From a candidate division LCP-89 bacterium (GTDB lineage: Bacteria > Electryoneota > B3-LCP): a stretch of DNA of 7,758 nt. Where the stretch lies: contig JALGZU010000148.1 of assembly GCA_025774735.1 (NCBI GenBank), positions 1-7,758 on the forward strand, read 5' to 3'. The translations under genes and the position numbers were made by a program. This document shows positions 1 through 7,013 of the stretch, piece after piece. The notes beneath the pieces were generated by a model. That model did no database searches, was not told the origin of the DNA, and saw only the letters and a list, made by a program, of their open reading frames with translations. How positions within the stretch are numbered: the stretch's first letter is position 1; each line of letters begins with the position of its first letter.

Positions 1-928
1 CGTTATCCGCATGGTAATACGCTATATACGGTTCATCGGTTAAACTCAATGCCAACCTTGCGTACCAACAATAATCACCGTCAACCTGTTCCGTCTCCCA
101 CTCACCGCTGGTGTTATAGGTATACCAGATTCCTTCCGCTCCATAATGGTAGGCAATGTGAGGATTATCCCCGAAATCGAGCGCAAGTGAGGTGCTGTAT
201 CCTGATGTAATCTGTTCGAGAACCTCGTCTTCCCAACTTTCCCCGTTCCAGTGCACATATTTCAGGAAACATCCTCCGGAGGATAGAACATAACTGATAT
301 GCGGATTGCCACCGCTATCGAATACGAATGATATTTCCTCGCACTTCCCGGTTGAATCGATAATTTCAATTTCCCAGTTTACACCGTTCCATTCCGCTAT
401 TTTCAGGTTCTGATTGGGATACTGTCCGCATCCGTAAACGATAACCGGATTGCCTTCCCCGTTTATCGCGATCGCCGGGTCCTGCAATCCCATTTCGGGA
501 TCAACCGTTTCCACCACCCAATTGTAGAGATTATCCCTGTAAGCGTGTCGTAAAATTCCCTGACCGTACATATGCCCCTGACGGTAACATAAATGAGGTG
601 TCCAGTCCGATTCCACCACCAGCGAAGCGTGTCCCCAGGTGTTCGTATCCACGGTGGAGATGATCCACTCATCGGCATCTGAAAGCCAGGCGACTTTCAC
701 ATAGAACCTCTCGCCATCGTAGGGACCATCTACGTAACTCATCCAGGGAATACCCAGATATCCCGGCGTGATTGTAGTAACCGCCGCGTCATAATCGTCG
801 GCGCCGCTCAGATCAGGATCTATAACCTCGGTAAACCAAACCAACTGGGCGGATGATATCAATGGGAAACAGAGATAAATCAGGCTGAAAGTGGCACAAA
901 CTAAAAGTAATAAAGCTATTCTTTTCAT
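1..928 (-). CDS. Secreted propeller-repeat protein, C-terminus beyond window
   Basis: The reading frame is open from the ATG at 928-926 to the left edge: 309 codons, no stop, 3' end missing. It begins with a signal peptide (MKR, then a hydrophobic stretch, likely cleavage at SSA-Q after residue 27), so the protein is exported. The mature part consists of repeats of about 44-50 residues. Each opens with a strand such as GNPVIVYG, GNPHISYV or DNPHIAYH (starting near residues 59, 109, 159, 207, 254 and 298) and continues through a W-N-G-x-x-W-E type strand (EWNGVNWEIE, HWNGESWEDE) to an SLAL-like strand. Such repeats are known from extracellular bacterial proteins and are expected to form a beta-propeller; five are complete and a sixth begins at the edge. 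No catalytic motif is visible, so a binding or structural role is more likely than an enzyme. A sorting tail like that of its neighbours may lie outside the window. The start is supported by GGAGGAG nine bases upstream and by the signal peptide. Confidence 0.88.
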   Translation of the reverse strand, partial: MKRIALLLLVCATFSLIYLCFPLISSAQLVWFTEVIDPDLSGADDYDAAVTTITPGYLGIPWMSYVDGPYDGERFYVKVAWLSDADEWIISTVDTNTWGHASLVVESDWTPHLCYRQGHMYGQGILRHAYRDNLYNWVVETVDPEMGLQDPAIAINGEGNPVIVYGCGQYPNQNLKIAEWNGVNWEIEIIDSTGKCEEISFVFDSGGNPHISYVLSSGGCFLKYVHWNGESWEDEVLEQITSGYSTSLALDFGDNPHIAYHYGAEGIWYTYNTSGEWETEQVDGDYCWYARLALSLTDEPYIAYYHADN

Positions 929-937
929 GATTTCGAT

Positions 938-944
938 CTCCTCC
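938..944 (-). promoter_or_regulatory. Ribosome binding site of the propeller-repeat gene
   Basis: GGAGGAG on the minus strand lies nine bases before the ATG at 928. It fixes the start of the propeller-repeat protein. The rest of the 78-base gap to the upstream gene (929-1006) shows no clear promoter or rho-independent terminator, so the gene is probably co-transcribed with those upstream. Confidence 0.8.
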
Positions 945-989
945 AATTCTGACAGATCCGGTGTTAGTGATAGATCTTTAAAAAGATAG

Positions 990-1007
990 TTACTTTATCA
1001 GCACCAT
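990..1007 (-). pseudogene. Out-of-frame remnant of the sorting-tail end (MVLIK-stop)
   Basis: Immediately downstream of the TAA at 1009-1007, in another frame, the minus strand reads ATG GTG CTG ATA AAG TAA, that is MVLIK and a stop at 992-990. The two paralogues in the window end in KMVLLK. This is therefore the original end of the beta-helix protein, separated from its body by an internal deletion that also shifted the frame. The remnant itself has no start signal and is not proposed as a gene. Confidence 0.72.
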
Positions 1008-1618
1008 TAAATCCCGGATGTCAGAGTCGAAGCTTCGAAGGTGACTTCGTGCATGCCCGGATCCCGCCAGCCGTCCACCAGAGTCGTTACCATACGGCCG
1101 GAGACGTCGAAGATGGACAGCGTTACGAACTCGGCTTCGGGCAGGGTAAAAGAAATGGTGGTCGTCGGGTTGAAGGGATTGGGATAGGCGCTGAAAAGCC
1201 GGAATTCAGACGGCATTTCCGATGAAGATTCAGTGAACCCTAGATCGAAGGGTTCGCCGGTGTTGGTCCAGCCGAAAGTCCAGTCTGAGGCATCGGATTC
1301 ATGTTTGAAGAAGGCGAAGGAATCGAAGGAGGTATCGGTTCCGACGAAGGCGTAAGCGTTGTAGGTATAGAGACCTTCAGGCGCGCCAGCGGGGACGACC
1401 TGGGTTCTCTCTCTGCTGTCTGTGTACCCCGAATCCAGCTGGGCAGTGACGGGCCCAAACAGAGGTCCAAAAACGGTTCCATCCGGCAGGGTGACGTCTA
1501 TCAATATCTGGATTTGCGGATTGGCCGGATCAATGTTAGTCAGCCAAATGGTGTAATCGAAGCTGCCGCCGCCCGGGGAGATCTGGATGGGCATATTATG
1601 CGGAGTTAGAAGAACGCG
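1007..1618 (-). other. Stalk-plus-sorting-tail cassette, copy 3 (3'-truncated)
   Basis: Residues 402-604 of the beta-helix protein match the cassettes of the two upstream genes. Shared signposts in order are GGSF, a TLPD/FGP stretch, R(E/D)RTQ, AP-x-G-x-Y-x-Y, DSF-x-F, NTGEPF, NPFNPTTTISF, DVSGR and F(E/D)AS. This copy is the most diverged of the three and lacks the last strands of the FlgD-like domain. Confidence 0.85.
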
Positions 1619-2821
1619 CGCGGGAGCACTCTGATCGTAGAAGAAGACGCCCATGTCGGCGACGGTACTGTCCGGATCAGCGAACTGAGGATTGGGATCG
1701 CCGGCATCAATGCAGGGAGAGCCCCACTGCAAGCGGTAGTCATCCTGTTCCGGTAATACCCAATCAGGATTCAGGAAGATGTTATTATAGGCATCACAGG
1801 AGTCTCCATTAGTGTTGACGGCGACGATTTCACCCAAACCGGGCGGTCCGAGGCCGGTAAAATTACCATTTTCGTTGTTCGAAAAATCACTGTATATTAC
1901 CATAGCCGAGGGAGATACGCCGAAATCGATGCCGTAGTTTCCGCTGTTTCCTTCCACGATGGTGTTCACAATTTCAGGGCTGCCCATATCCAACCAGATG
2001 GCGCCGCCGTCTCCACCAGTCGAATTCCCACTAATGGTGCAGTTGAAGATATCTGGACTGCTCTTGGACATAAACAGTCCGCCACCACCCGAGCCAGCAG
2101 AATTTCCCGTAATCGTGCAGTTTTTAAAGCGGGGACTGGCTTTATAAATGAACATTCCACCGCCGGCACCCGACGCTGAATTGCCGCTGATGACGCAATT
2201 GAAAAAGGTTGGATTGGCCTGATCGACGTTTATCCCGCCGGCGCTTTGAGCCGTATTCCCGGTGATAATGCAGTCAATGACGAGAGTGTTACCGGAACAC
2301 ACTCTGATGCCGCCTCCACTCGAGGCACTGTTGTTGCTGATGACACAGTTTGAAATGGTTCCGCCGCAGCCAAAATATCCGACGAGCATCCCACCACCGA
2401 AATTCGGTGCCGAATTACCGCTGATGGTACATCTTGAGATTGACGGGCCGGAGTGATTGAGAAGGATGCCGTTGGAATTACTCCCGGTGATTAGACAATA
2501 CCCCAAAGTACAGGCGTTGTCGGCATAGTCAAAGTCGAGGCCAGACCAGGTCCCGCCGGGTCGATCCGGCATGAACCTGATGCTGTCTGTTTCCGTACCG
2601 ACCGCGTACAGGTATCCGCTGATTTCGAAACAGAACCCACCGGTAAAGAGGAGATCCGTGCCCGGCTCGATAATCAACGATGAGTTCTCTTCCACCGAGA
2701 TATTACCGACGACGGTGAATGATCCGGGTCCCAGGGTGCCGCTCAAGGGGCCCTGAAGCTGCGCGGCAGCCGATGTACTCAGCAGGGATAAAGCCAGGGT
2801 AGTCAATATCAGCGTTCGCAT
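1007..2821 (-). CDS. Secreted right-handed beta-helix protein with stalk and truncated sorting tail
   Basis: The 604-residue protein starts with a signal peptide (MRTLILTTLALSLLS..., likely cleavage at AAA-Q after residue 20). Residues about 107-294 hold seven beta-helix rungs of 22-28 residues, most with the pattern NC-x-I-(S/T)-(G/N)-N-(S/T) followed by a Gly-rich turn. This fits a parallel beta-helix of the kind seen in polysaccharide-binding or -cleaving proteins and adhesins. SPCIDAGDP at 368-376 is the usual closing motif of such helices in FCB-type bacteria. An Ig-like stalk (about 402-530, with RERTQ at 470-474 and NTGEPF at 520-525) precedes a FlgD-like sorting domain (YPNPFNPTTTISFTLPEA near 546). 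That domain stops early at TSGI, whereas its paralogues continue for about 20 more residues. No acidic catalytic cluster is obvious, so the enzymatic role is open. The frame is open upstream to 3022, but that would overlap the neighbour's end; the signal peptide and GGAGG support 2821. The ATG lies 37 bases after the upstream stop, suggesting one operon. Confidence 0.9.
   Translation of the reverse strand: MRTLILTTLALSLLSTSAAAQLQGPLSGTLGPGSFTVVGNISVEENSSLIIEPGTDLLFTGGFCFEISGYLYAVGTETDSIRFMPDRPGGTWSGLDFDYADNACTLGYCLITGSNSNGILLNHSGPSISRCTISGNSAPNFGGGMLVGYFGCGGTISNCVISNNSASSGGGIRVCSGNTLVIDCIITGNTAQSAGGINVDQANPTFFNCVISGNSASGAGGGMFIYKASPRFKNCTITGNSAGSGGGGLFMSKSSPDIFNCTISGNSTGGDGGAIWLDMGSPEIVNTIVEGNSGNYGIDFGVSPSAMVIYSDFSNNENGNFTGLGPPGLGEIVAVNTNGDSCDAYNNIFLNPDWVLPEQDDYRLQWGSPCIDAGDPNPQFADPDSTVADMGVFFYDQSAPARVLLTPHNMPIQISPGGGSFDYTIWLTNIDPANPQIQILIDVTLPDGTVFGPLFGPVTAQLDSGYTDSRERTQVVPAGAPEGLYTYNAYAFVGTDTSFDSFAFFKHESDASDWTFGWTNTGEPFDLGFTESSSEMPSEFRLFSAYPNPFNPTTTISFTLPEAEFVTLSIFDVSGRMVTTLVDGWRDPGMHEVTFEASTLTSGI
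1940..2503 (-). repeat. Tandem beta-helix rungs, 66-84 bases each
   Basis: Seven tandem protein repeats of 22-28 residues, the last five spaced 25-26 residues apart, encode consecutive rungs of the beta-helix. Aligned Cys residues (109, 131, 159, 184, 209, 235, 261) and GNS/GNT Asn positions recur in register. The repeats are diverged at the DNA level, so they are old duplications rather than a fresh tandem array. Confidence 0.85.
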
Positions 2822-2829
2822 GAGAAAAT

Positions 2830-2834
2830 CCTCC
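2830..2834 (-). promoter_or_regulatory. Ribosome binding site of the beta-helix gene
   Basis: GGAGG lies eight bases before the ATG at 2821. It favours this start over the longer open frame that begins at 3022 inside the neighbouring gene. The site sits in the 37-base gap after the C25 gene's stop, which supports translation from a shared transcript. Confidence 0.8.
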
Positions 2835-2858
2835 ACGATAATGTGAACCAGACTCGAA

Positions 2859-3536
2859 TTATTTGAGTAGTACCATTTTACCTGATGCAGTGAATTTTCC
2901 TGCAGTGAGACGATAGATGTAGATTCCAGAAGCGAGATTTGATGCGTCAAAGGTGACGTTGTGGAATCCTGGATCCCTCCAGCCGTCGATGAGGGTGATT
3001 GCCCGGCGGCCGGAGACGTCATAGATGGAGAGGTTCACAGCTGCGGCTTCCGGCAGGGTGAAGCTGATGGTGGTGGATGGATTGAAAGGGTTTGGATGGA
3101 GGCCGAGTAGCTGGAATCCGGCTGGCGTTTCGGCGCCGGTCTCAGCGAACCACTCCTCGAAGGGCTCACCGGTATTTTGCCAGTCATCTATCCAGTCGCC
3201 TGCTCCGGCGGGCAGTTTTTCGAAGGTGAAGGAGTCCTGATCCCAGATCACATCGGGATAGAGACCGACATAGCCGTTGTAAACGTACGATCCCGCCGGG
3301 GCATTCCCGGGCACGTACTGGGTACGGTCGCGATCGCCCAAGAAGCCGGATGGCAGGGTGAGGTTGACCGGATCCAGAACCGGTCCGAAGATTATACTAT
3401 CGGGCAGGGTGACATCGCTCCAAAGATCACAGACGACTGTTCCAGCGCCCGAGTTCTCGACCTCGATATTGAAGTCGAAGCTGCCACCGGAAGCAGGTAT
3501 TACCGGCGTACCGTACGGAGAAAGTCTCACCTGCAG
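2859..3536 (-). other. Stalk-plus-sorting-tail cassette, copy 2 (intact)
   Basis: Residues 1148-1372 of the C25 protein form an Ig-like stalk (DRDRTQ at 1215-1220, YVYNGYVGLYPD near 1231, DSFTFEK near 1248, NTGEPF at 1268-1273) followed by the FlgD-like domain (HPNPFNPSTTISFTLPEA, DVSGRR, FDASNLASGIY, KMVLLK). FlgD-like and type IX tails of this sort direct secretion and surface attachment in FCB bacteria; that role is inferred here. Confidence 0.88.
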
Positions 3537-6500
3537 CCCGGATACGGGGGGTGTATACTCAAAGTTCGTCGTAAAGAGGTAAGCTCGTCGGTTCTGCAGC
3601 TCAGCCGCGGCAGGATCGGTGTAGGTGTTCCAGTAGACGACTTCGATGCCGTCCTGCTTGTCCGGCCGTTCGATGCCGACGGTGGAGTAGGGATTGTCAT
3701 CATAGTGCCCAAAAACTTCTGTGATGTTATGGTACTGGAAGAGGATTTCGCCGTCGCCGGTGGTGGTAGGATAGAAATCCGGATCGTAGAGGATGATTTC
3801 GAAGGTCTCCAGTGGTTGGGGGGAACCGAGATTTTTCATTCGCGACCATTCGATGATGAAGCGGTGATCGGCGGCATCATACAACGCATATACATGTCCT
3901 CCGCTCCAGGTGACCAGGTCATCCCAGAAGGCAGCGATCAAGCCGTTGGGCCCCATGCTGGAGGGGATGGGGAAGTTGCGGAAATTGGCAAAAGCGACGT
4001 TGGGCCAGGTGGAGATCCAGCCGTTACTGCAGACGGTGATTTCATCGACGTCCTCGCCGTAGTACCGGAAGGTGAATGGCAGGGAGACGTTCACGGACAT
4101 GTCCTCATTTTCCGCAGGATCCACGATGTGGAGTTCAATCCCCGATCCGCCGTAGTTCGGATCGATCTCTATCCATTCGAAAACCGGCGTCTGGAGGTAA
4201 TTCATGTCGGTATCGTCGAAGCAGTAGTAGCCGTATTCATCGGGTCCCTGGGGATCGTATGTGGTCGTGCCTCCCAGAGTAATAGTGATAGTGTCCGTTT
4301 GCGAAGCGCCGGTAGAACTGACGAAGGTCACAACCAGATTGACCGGGCATCCGGGAGGGGCCTCATCTGCGGCGGTCAGGTTAAAGGGATCGGCGTGACA
4401 GTCGCCGCGGGTTCCCGCGTTAATGGTGCCAAAGCCGGCTGAGTCGTCGTTCACCGTTACGGAGGGATCCAAAGAGGTGATGGCGGCTATCAACGAGGCA
4501 GCGTCTTTGCCTCCTTCATTGTTGAGTGCAAGAATAAAATTGGCCGTTTCGCCGGGAGACAACAGGGTATCGCTGCCGGAAGTGTACGCCGAAAGAATCG
4601 TCATATCGTAGGAGACCACCTCCAGATCCAGAATACCATCCCAGGATCCCTGATCGGAATTGGTGATCAAGTCCAGACGCACCGAATGACCGTGAGGACA
4701 GTTTAATGCGATGGCCAGGTCGAAATCGTCAATGCTATTCCCGGCGGCGCCCGGCGGCAGGTCGGGAAAGGTTTCATACCCGTCATCCAGTGTGGCATAT
4801 TCATCCGATTCCGCAGCTGTGACGCTGATCCCGGAGGCAGTGATTGTCGATCCGAAATTCTTAAACACCAGTGGAATTTCGACGGTTTCGCCGGGATTGA
4901 TGATGCCGTCGCCGTCTCCCGAACTGGTGCCGCTGTCGTCATCATCGATGGCATGATCGTGGTAGCCCACCACAACGTCAGCCTGAGTTACATTCAGCGA
5001 ATCCACGATGGGATAAAAGTTCTGTTTAGTGATGGTCACTTTCACGTTCCCGGGAGACTGGGCGTTCAGGGGCAAGGTAACCTGTCCAATGGCGTCGGTT
5101 AAGGCAACCTCGTGGAGAGCACCCTCTTTGTAGAGGCAGACGGCCGCGTCTTGCAAGGGGCCTACTCCGGTTTCGTTCACCGTCAAGCTGAGGGTATTTT
5201 CTCCCCAGAGGAGGGAATCGGGAATGCTGCAAGTCATATACTGGATGGGACCGGTAAACAGGTCCAATCCGGGATCTCCTCCGAGCATATACCAATTGAA
5301 CCAATTCGTCGTTGCACCGGGATCATTGAGCCAGTAAGCATTATAGACTTCCAATTTACCGCGATTCAAAGCATGGCCCGGTTGGGTTAATCCTTCTTCG
5401 AATATGCCGGCGTAGATGCCGATATCTATGGCGTTGTTGTAGCGCGTATGCTGGGAGGAGGTTATCCCGCCAATGCCGGCTATGGCTCCTTTGGGCGTCA
5501 TCGGCGTGCCCTCCCTCACAAAGTGTTCCACATACGATTCCGGACCGCTGAAGCCGCCAGTATTACAGGTGATGAGAGTCACGAAGGGGAGCATGCGGCC
5601 GTTGATCAAGTTATTAATGCTGCTATGGCCAAAGCCTTCCATCCCCAACCAGCCGCGGTAGTTGCAGTAGGTTACGCCGTCATTGATTGCATTGACGATG
5701 GTAGTATTGACCGAACTTCCTCCCATCCAATACCAGAAGGTATCGATGCGGGTGTACTCATTCCAGAGCATGCGGGTCTTGATCCAGCGGTTGGTGAAAA
5801 CGGTGGATATGCCCGAGTAAGCGGAACCGGCCACCAGGCAACTTTGATGGTACCAGTCATCGCTGGTCGTATAGGGCATTTTTTCATAATAAAGTATCTT
5901 GTTAATCATCACAACCGCTTCATAGTCATCATCGGCGGGAATGCGGCCGATGGCGACATCGGGCAGGATATCCTCGCCATCAAGCTGGGAATAAGGATGA
6001 TCGGTCTGAAAAGCGGCTCCTACTTGAAATCCTGGGAGGGCATAGTAGCCGGTTACATCGCCGAATAGGAGGACGTATTCGGGCGGGATTTCCCAGGTAT
6101 CGTAAGCGGTCTGGATGATATTTTTAATGGCTGTGCTGGATGCACCGGGCGTGAAGGTTTCAAGGGCGACCGTATGGCCTTTGCGGTTCTTCCAGTCCAT
6201 AAGAGGTAGAAGAAGAGCATTAACCAGATAGTTATCATTTTCGCAGACGATGAGGTAGGAACCCATGACCTCCGGATCCAGGTCGCGCTGATTGAAATTG
6301 ATCAGAGTATTCTGCATCGAGGCGGCCCAGGAGCGCGAGAGAGGGATTTCTCGCACTGGAATATTGCGCAGGTCTAATCCTTCAAAGAATACATTTACCC
6401 GAAAGCGATGAACGATCTGCAGCTCTTTGGTGACGGGATTATAGCGCACCGGATTCATACGCAAGGGGAGGACTCTGAGGCCGCGCATCAGCGCGGGTTC

Positions 6501-6977
6501 ACCCAGCATGACCTTTTCAACGGGATAAAAGGCATCGGTGGAATAAGCGGCCATATCGAAGTGAACGGGCCCAGGATTTCTGGTTAAATCTTCCGGATCA
6601 ATGCCTTGCGCAGGCATGAGTTCAATGTTCGACAGAGTGGATATTTCCAGAGCCTCGAATTCCGTTCGAAAGCCCGTTGTGGGAGGAATAGCCAGCAGGC
6701 GGGTGAAATGCGGTACTTCCGGGGCACCCAGATCGAGTTCGAAGCCGCCACCGGGGATTTCGATCCGATCCCATCTGCGACCGTCCAGTAACCCTTCGAG
6801 ACGTTCAATGCCGGGAAGTCGGACTTCGATCTGGATCTGGTTCTGGTCGTTAAGGATTGTGCGGATAACGGGACGTTCGCCGGGAACATCGTCGCGCAGC
6901 GGGATGAAACCAGCCAAGGCGGTACCGGAACTCAGAAGGATCAGGGCGAAACAGCCAAGTATCTTCAGCGTTTTCAT
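2859..6977 (-). CDS. Gingipain-like (peptidase C25 family) surface protein with stalk and sorting tail
   Basis: The complete protein has 1372 residues. A signal peptide (likely cleavage at ALA-G after residue 22) is followed by a C25-type propeptide (about 25-220) and the caspase-like C25 domain (about 238-580). Recognisable C25 elements are YVLLFGD (301-307), LDGEDILPDVAIGRIPA (332-348), the INDGVTYCNYRG strand (431-442) and LPFVTLITCNTGGF with the putative nucleophile Cys471. The canonical Gly-His-Gly is Gly-Trp-Leu-Gly here (Trp443); the nearest His is 451. Downstream are an Ig-like segment (about 575-670), an Asp-rich possible Ca-binding linker (678-690), two NPGE/SPGE Ig-like domains (about 690-900), a beta-sandwich domain with LPFTFRYYG, CSNGWIS and AAFWDDL (about 905-1140), the stalk (1148-1275) and a FlgD-like tail ending KMVLLK. 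Gingipains are secreted Cys proteases with Arg or Lys specificity; specificity here cannot be read. GGGGAGG just before the ATG supports the start. It is probably co-transcribed with its neighbours, with gaps of 36 and 37 bases. Confidence 0.93.
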   Translation of the reverse strand: MKTLKILGCFALILLSSGTALAGFIPLRDDVPGERPVIRTILNDQNQIQIEVRLPGIERLEGLLDGRRWDRIEIPGGGFELDLGAPEVPHFTRLLAIPPTTGFRTEFEALEISTLSNIELMPAQGIDPEDLTRNPGPVHFDMAAYSTDAFYPVEKVMLGEPALMRGLRVLPLRMNPVRYNPVTKELQIVHRFRVNVFFEGLDLRNIPVREIPLSRSWAASMQNTLINFNQRDLDPEVMGSYLIVCENDNYLVNALLLPLMDWKNRKGHTVALETFTPGASSTAIKNIIQTAYDTWEIPPEYVLLFGDVTGYYALPGFQVGAAFQTDHPYSQLDGEDILPDVAIGRIPADDDYEAVVMINKILYYEKMPYTTSDDWYHQSCLVAGSAYSGISTVFTNRWIKTRMLWNEYTRIDTFWYWMGGSSVNTTIVNAINDGVTYCNYRGWLGMEGFGHSSINNLINGRMLPFVTLITCNTGGFSGPESYVEHFVREGTPMTPKGAIAGIGGITSSQHTRYNNAIDIGIYAGIFEEGLTQPGHALNRGKLEVYNAYWLNDPGATTNWFNWYMLGGDPGLDLFTGPIQYMTCSIPDSLLWGENTLSLTVNETGVGPLQDAAVCLYKEGALHEVALTDAIGQVTLPLNAQSPGNVKVTITKQNFYPIVDSLNVTQADVVVGYHDHAIDDDDSGTSSGDGDGIINPGETVEIPLVFKNFGSTITASGISVTAAESDEYATLDDGYETFPDLPPGAAGNSIDDFDLAIALNCPHGHSVRLDLITNSDQGSWDGILDLEVVSYDMTILSAYTSGSDTLLSPGETANFILALNNEGGKDAASLIAAITSLDPSVTVNDDSAGFGTINAGTRGDCHADPFNLTAADEAPPGCPVNLVVTFVSSTGASQTDTITITLGGTTTYDPQGPDEYGYYCFDDTDMNYLQTPVFEWIEIDPNYGGSGIELHIVDPAENEDMSVNVSLPFTFRYYGEDVDEITVCSNGWISTWPNVAFANFRNFPIPSSMGPNGLIAAFWDDLVTWSGGHVYALYDAADHRFIIEWSRMKNLGSPQPLETFEIILYDPDFYPTTTGDGEILFQYHNITEVFGHYDDNPYSTVGIERPDKQDGIEVVYWNTYTDPAAAELQNRRAYLFTTNFEYTPPVSGLQVRLSPYGTPVIPASGGSFDFNIEVENSGAGTVVCDLWSDVTLPDSIIFGPVLDPVNLTLPSGFLGDRDRTQYVPGNAPAGSYVYNGYVGLYPDVIWDQDSFTFEKLPAGAGDWIDDWQNTGEPFEEWFAETGAETPAGFQLLGLHPNPFNPSTTISFTLPEAAAVNLSIYDVSGRRAITLIDGWRDPGFHNVTFDASNLASGIYIYRLTAGKFTASGKMVLLK
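3102..3153 (-). repeat. Near-identical DNA tract shared with 7263-7314
   Basis: This 52-base stretch of the C25 gene's cassette differs from 7263-7314 at only four positions by direct comparison. It covers the WFAET...FQLLG joint between stalk and FlgD-like domain. Confidence 0.85.
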
Positions 6978-6981
6978 GATG

Positions 6982-6988
6982 CCTCCCC
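6982..6988 (-). promoter_or_regulatory. Ribosome binding site of the C25 gene
   Basis: GGGGAGG lies four bases before the ATG at 6977, inside the 36-base gap that follows the upstream stop. The spacing is slightly short but the match is strong. No room is left for an obvious promoter, consistent with an operon. Confidence 0.78.
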
Positions 6989-7013
6989 ACTATATTGAAC
7001 CGCGCATTTTTCC

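Noticed and set aside
463..678. A 71-codon minus-strand open frame in the left region
   Set aside because: It lies in a different frame from the continuous 309-codon propeller-repeat frame, whose repeats and signal peptide leave no doubt about the true frame.
974..987. Inverted repeat ATCTTT-AA-AAAGAT as a terminator or operator
   Set aside because: The arms are only six AT-rich pairs with a two-base loop and no following T-run, so it is too weak for a rho-independent terminator. Nothing else supports an operator.
2822..3022. N-terminal extension of the beta-helix protein up to an upstream ATG
   Set aside because: It would overlap the last 164 bases of the C25 gene. The internal ATG at 2821 has a ribosome binding site and starts a proper signal peptide.
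3177..4442. A long open frame of 421 codons on the plus strand
   Set aside because: It lies wholly inside the C25 gene on the opposite strand, has no recognisable domain or signal, and reads as a low-complexity shadow of that gene's codon pattern.
5448..6068. A plus-strand open frame of 206 codons
   Set aside because: It is antisense to the catalytic domain of the C25 protein, whose conserved motifs are clear. There is no family resemblance of its own.
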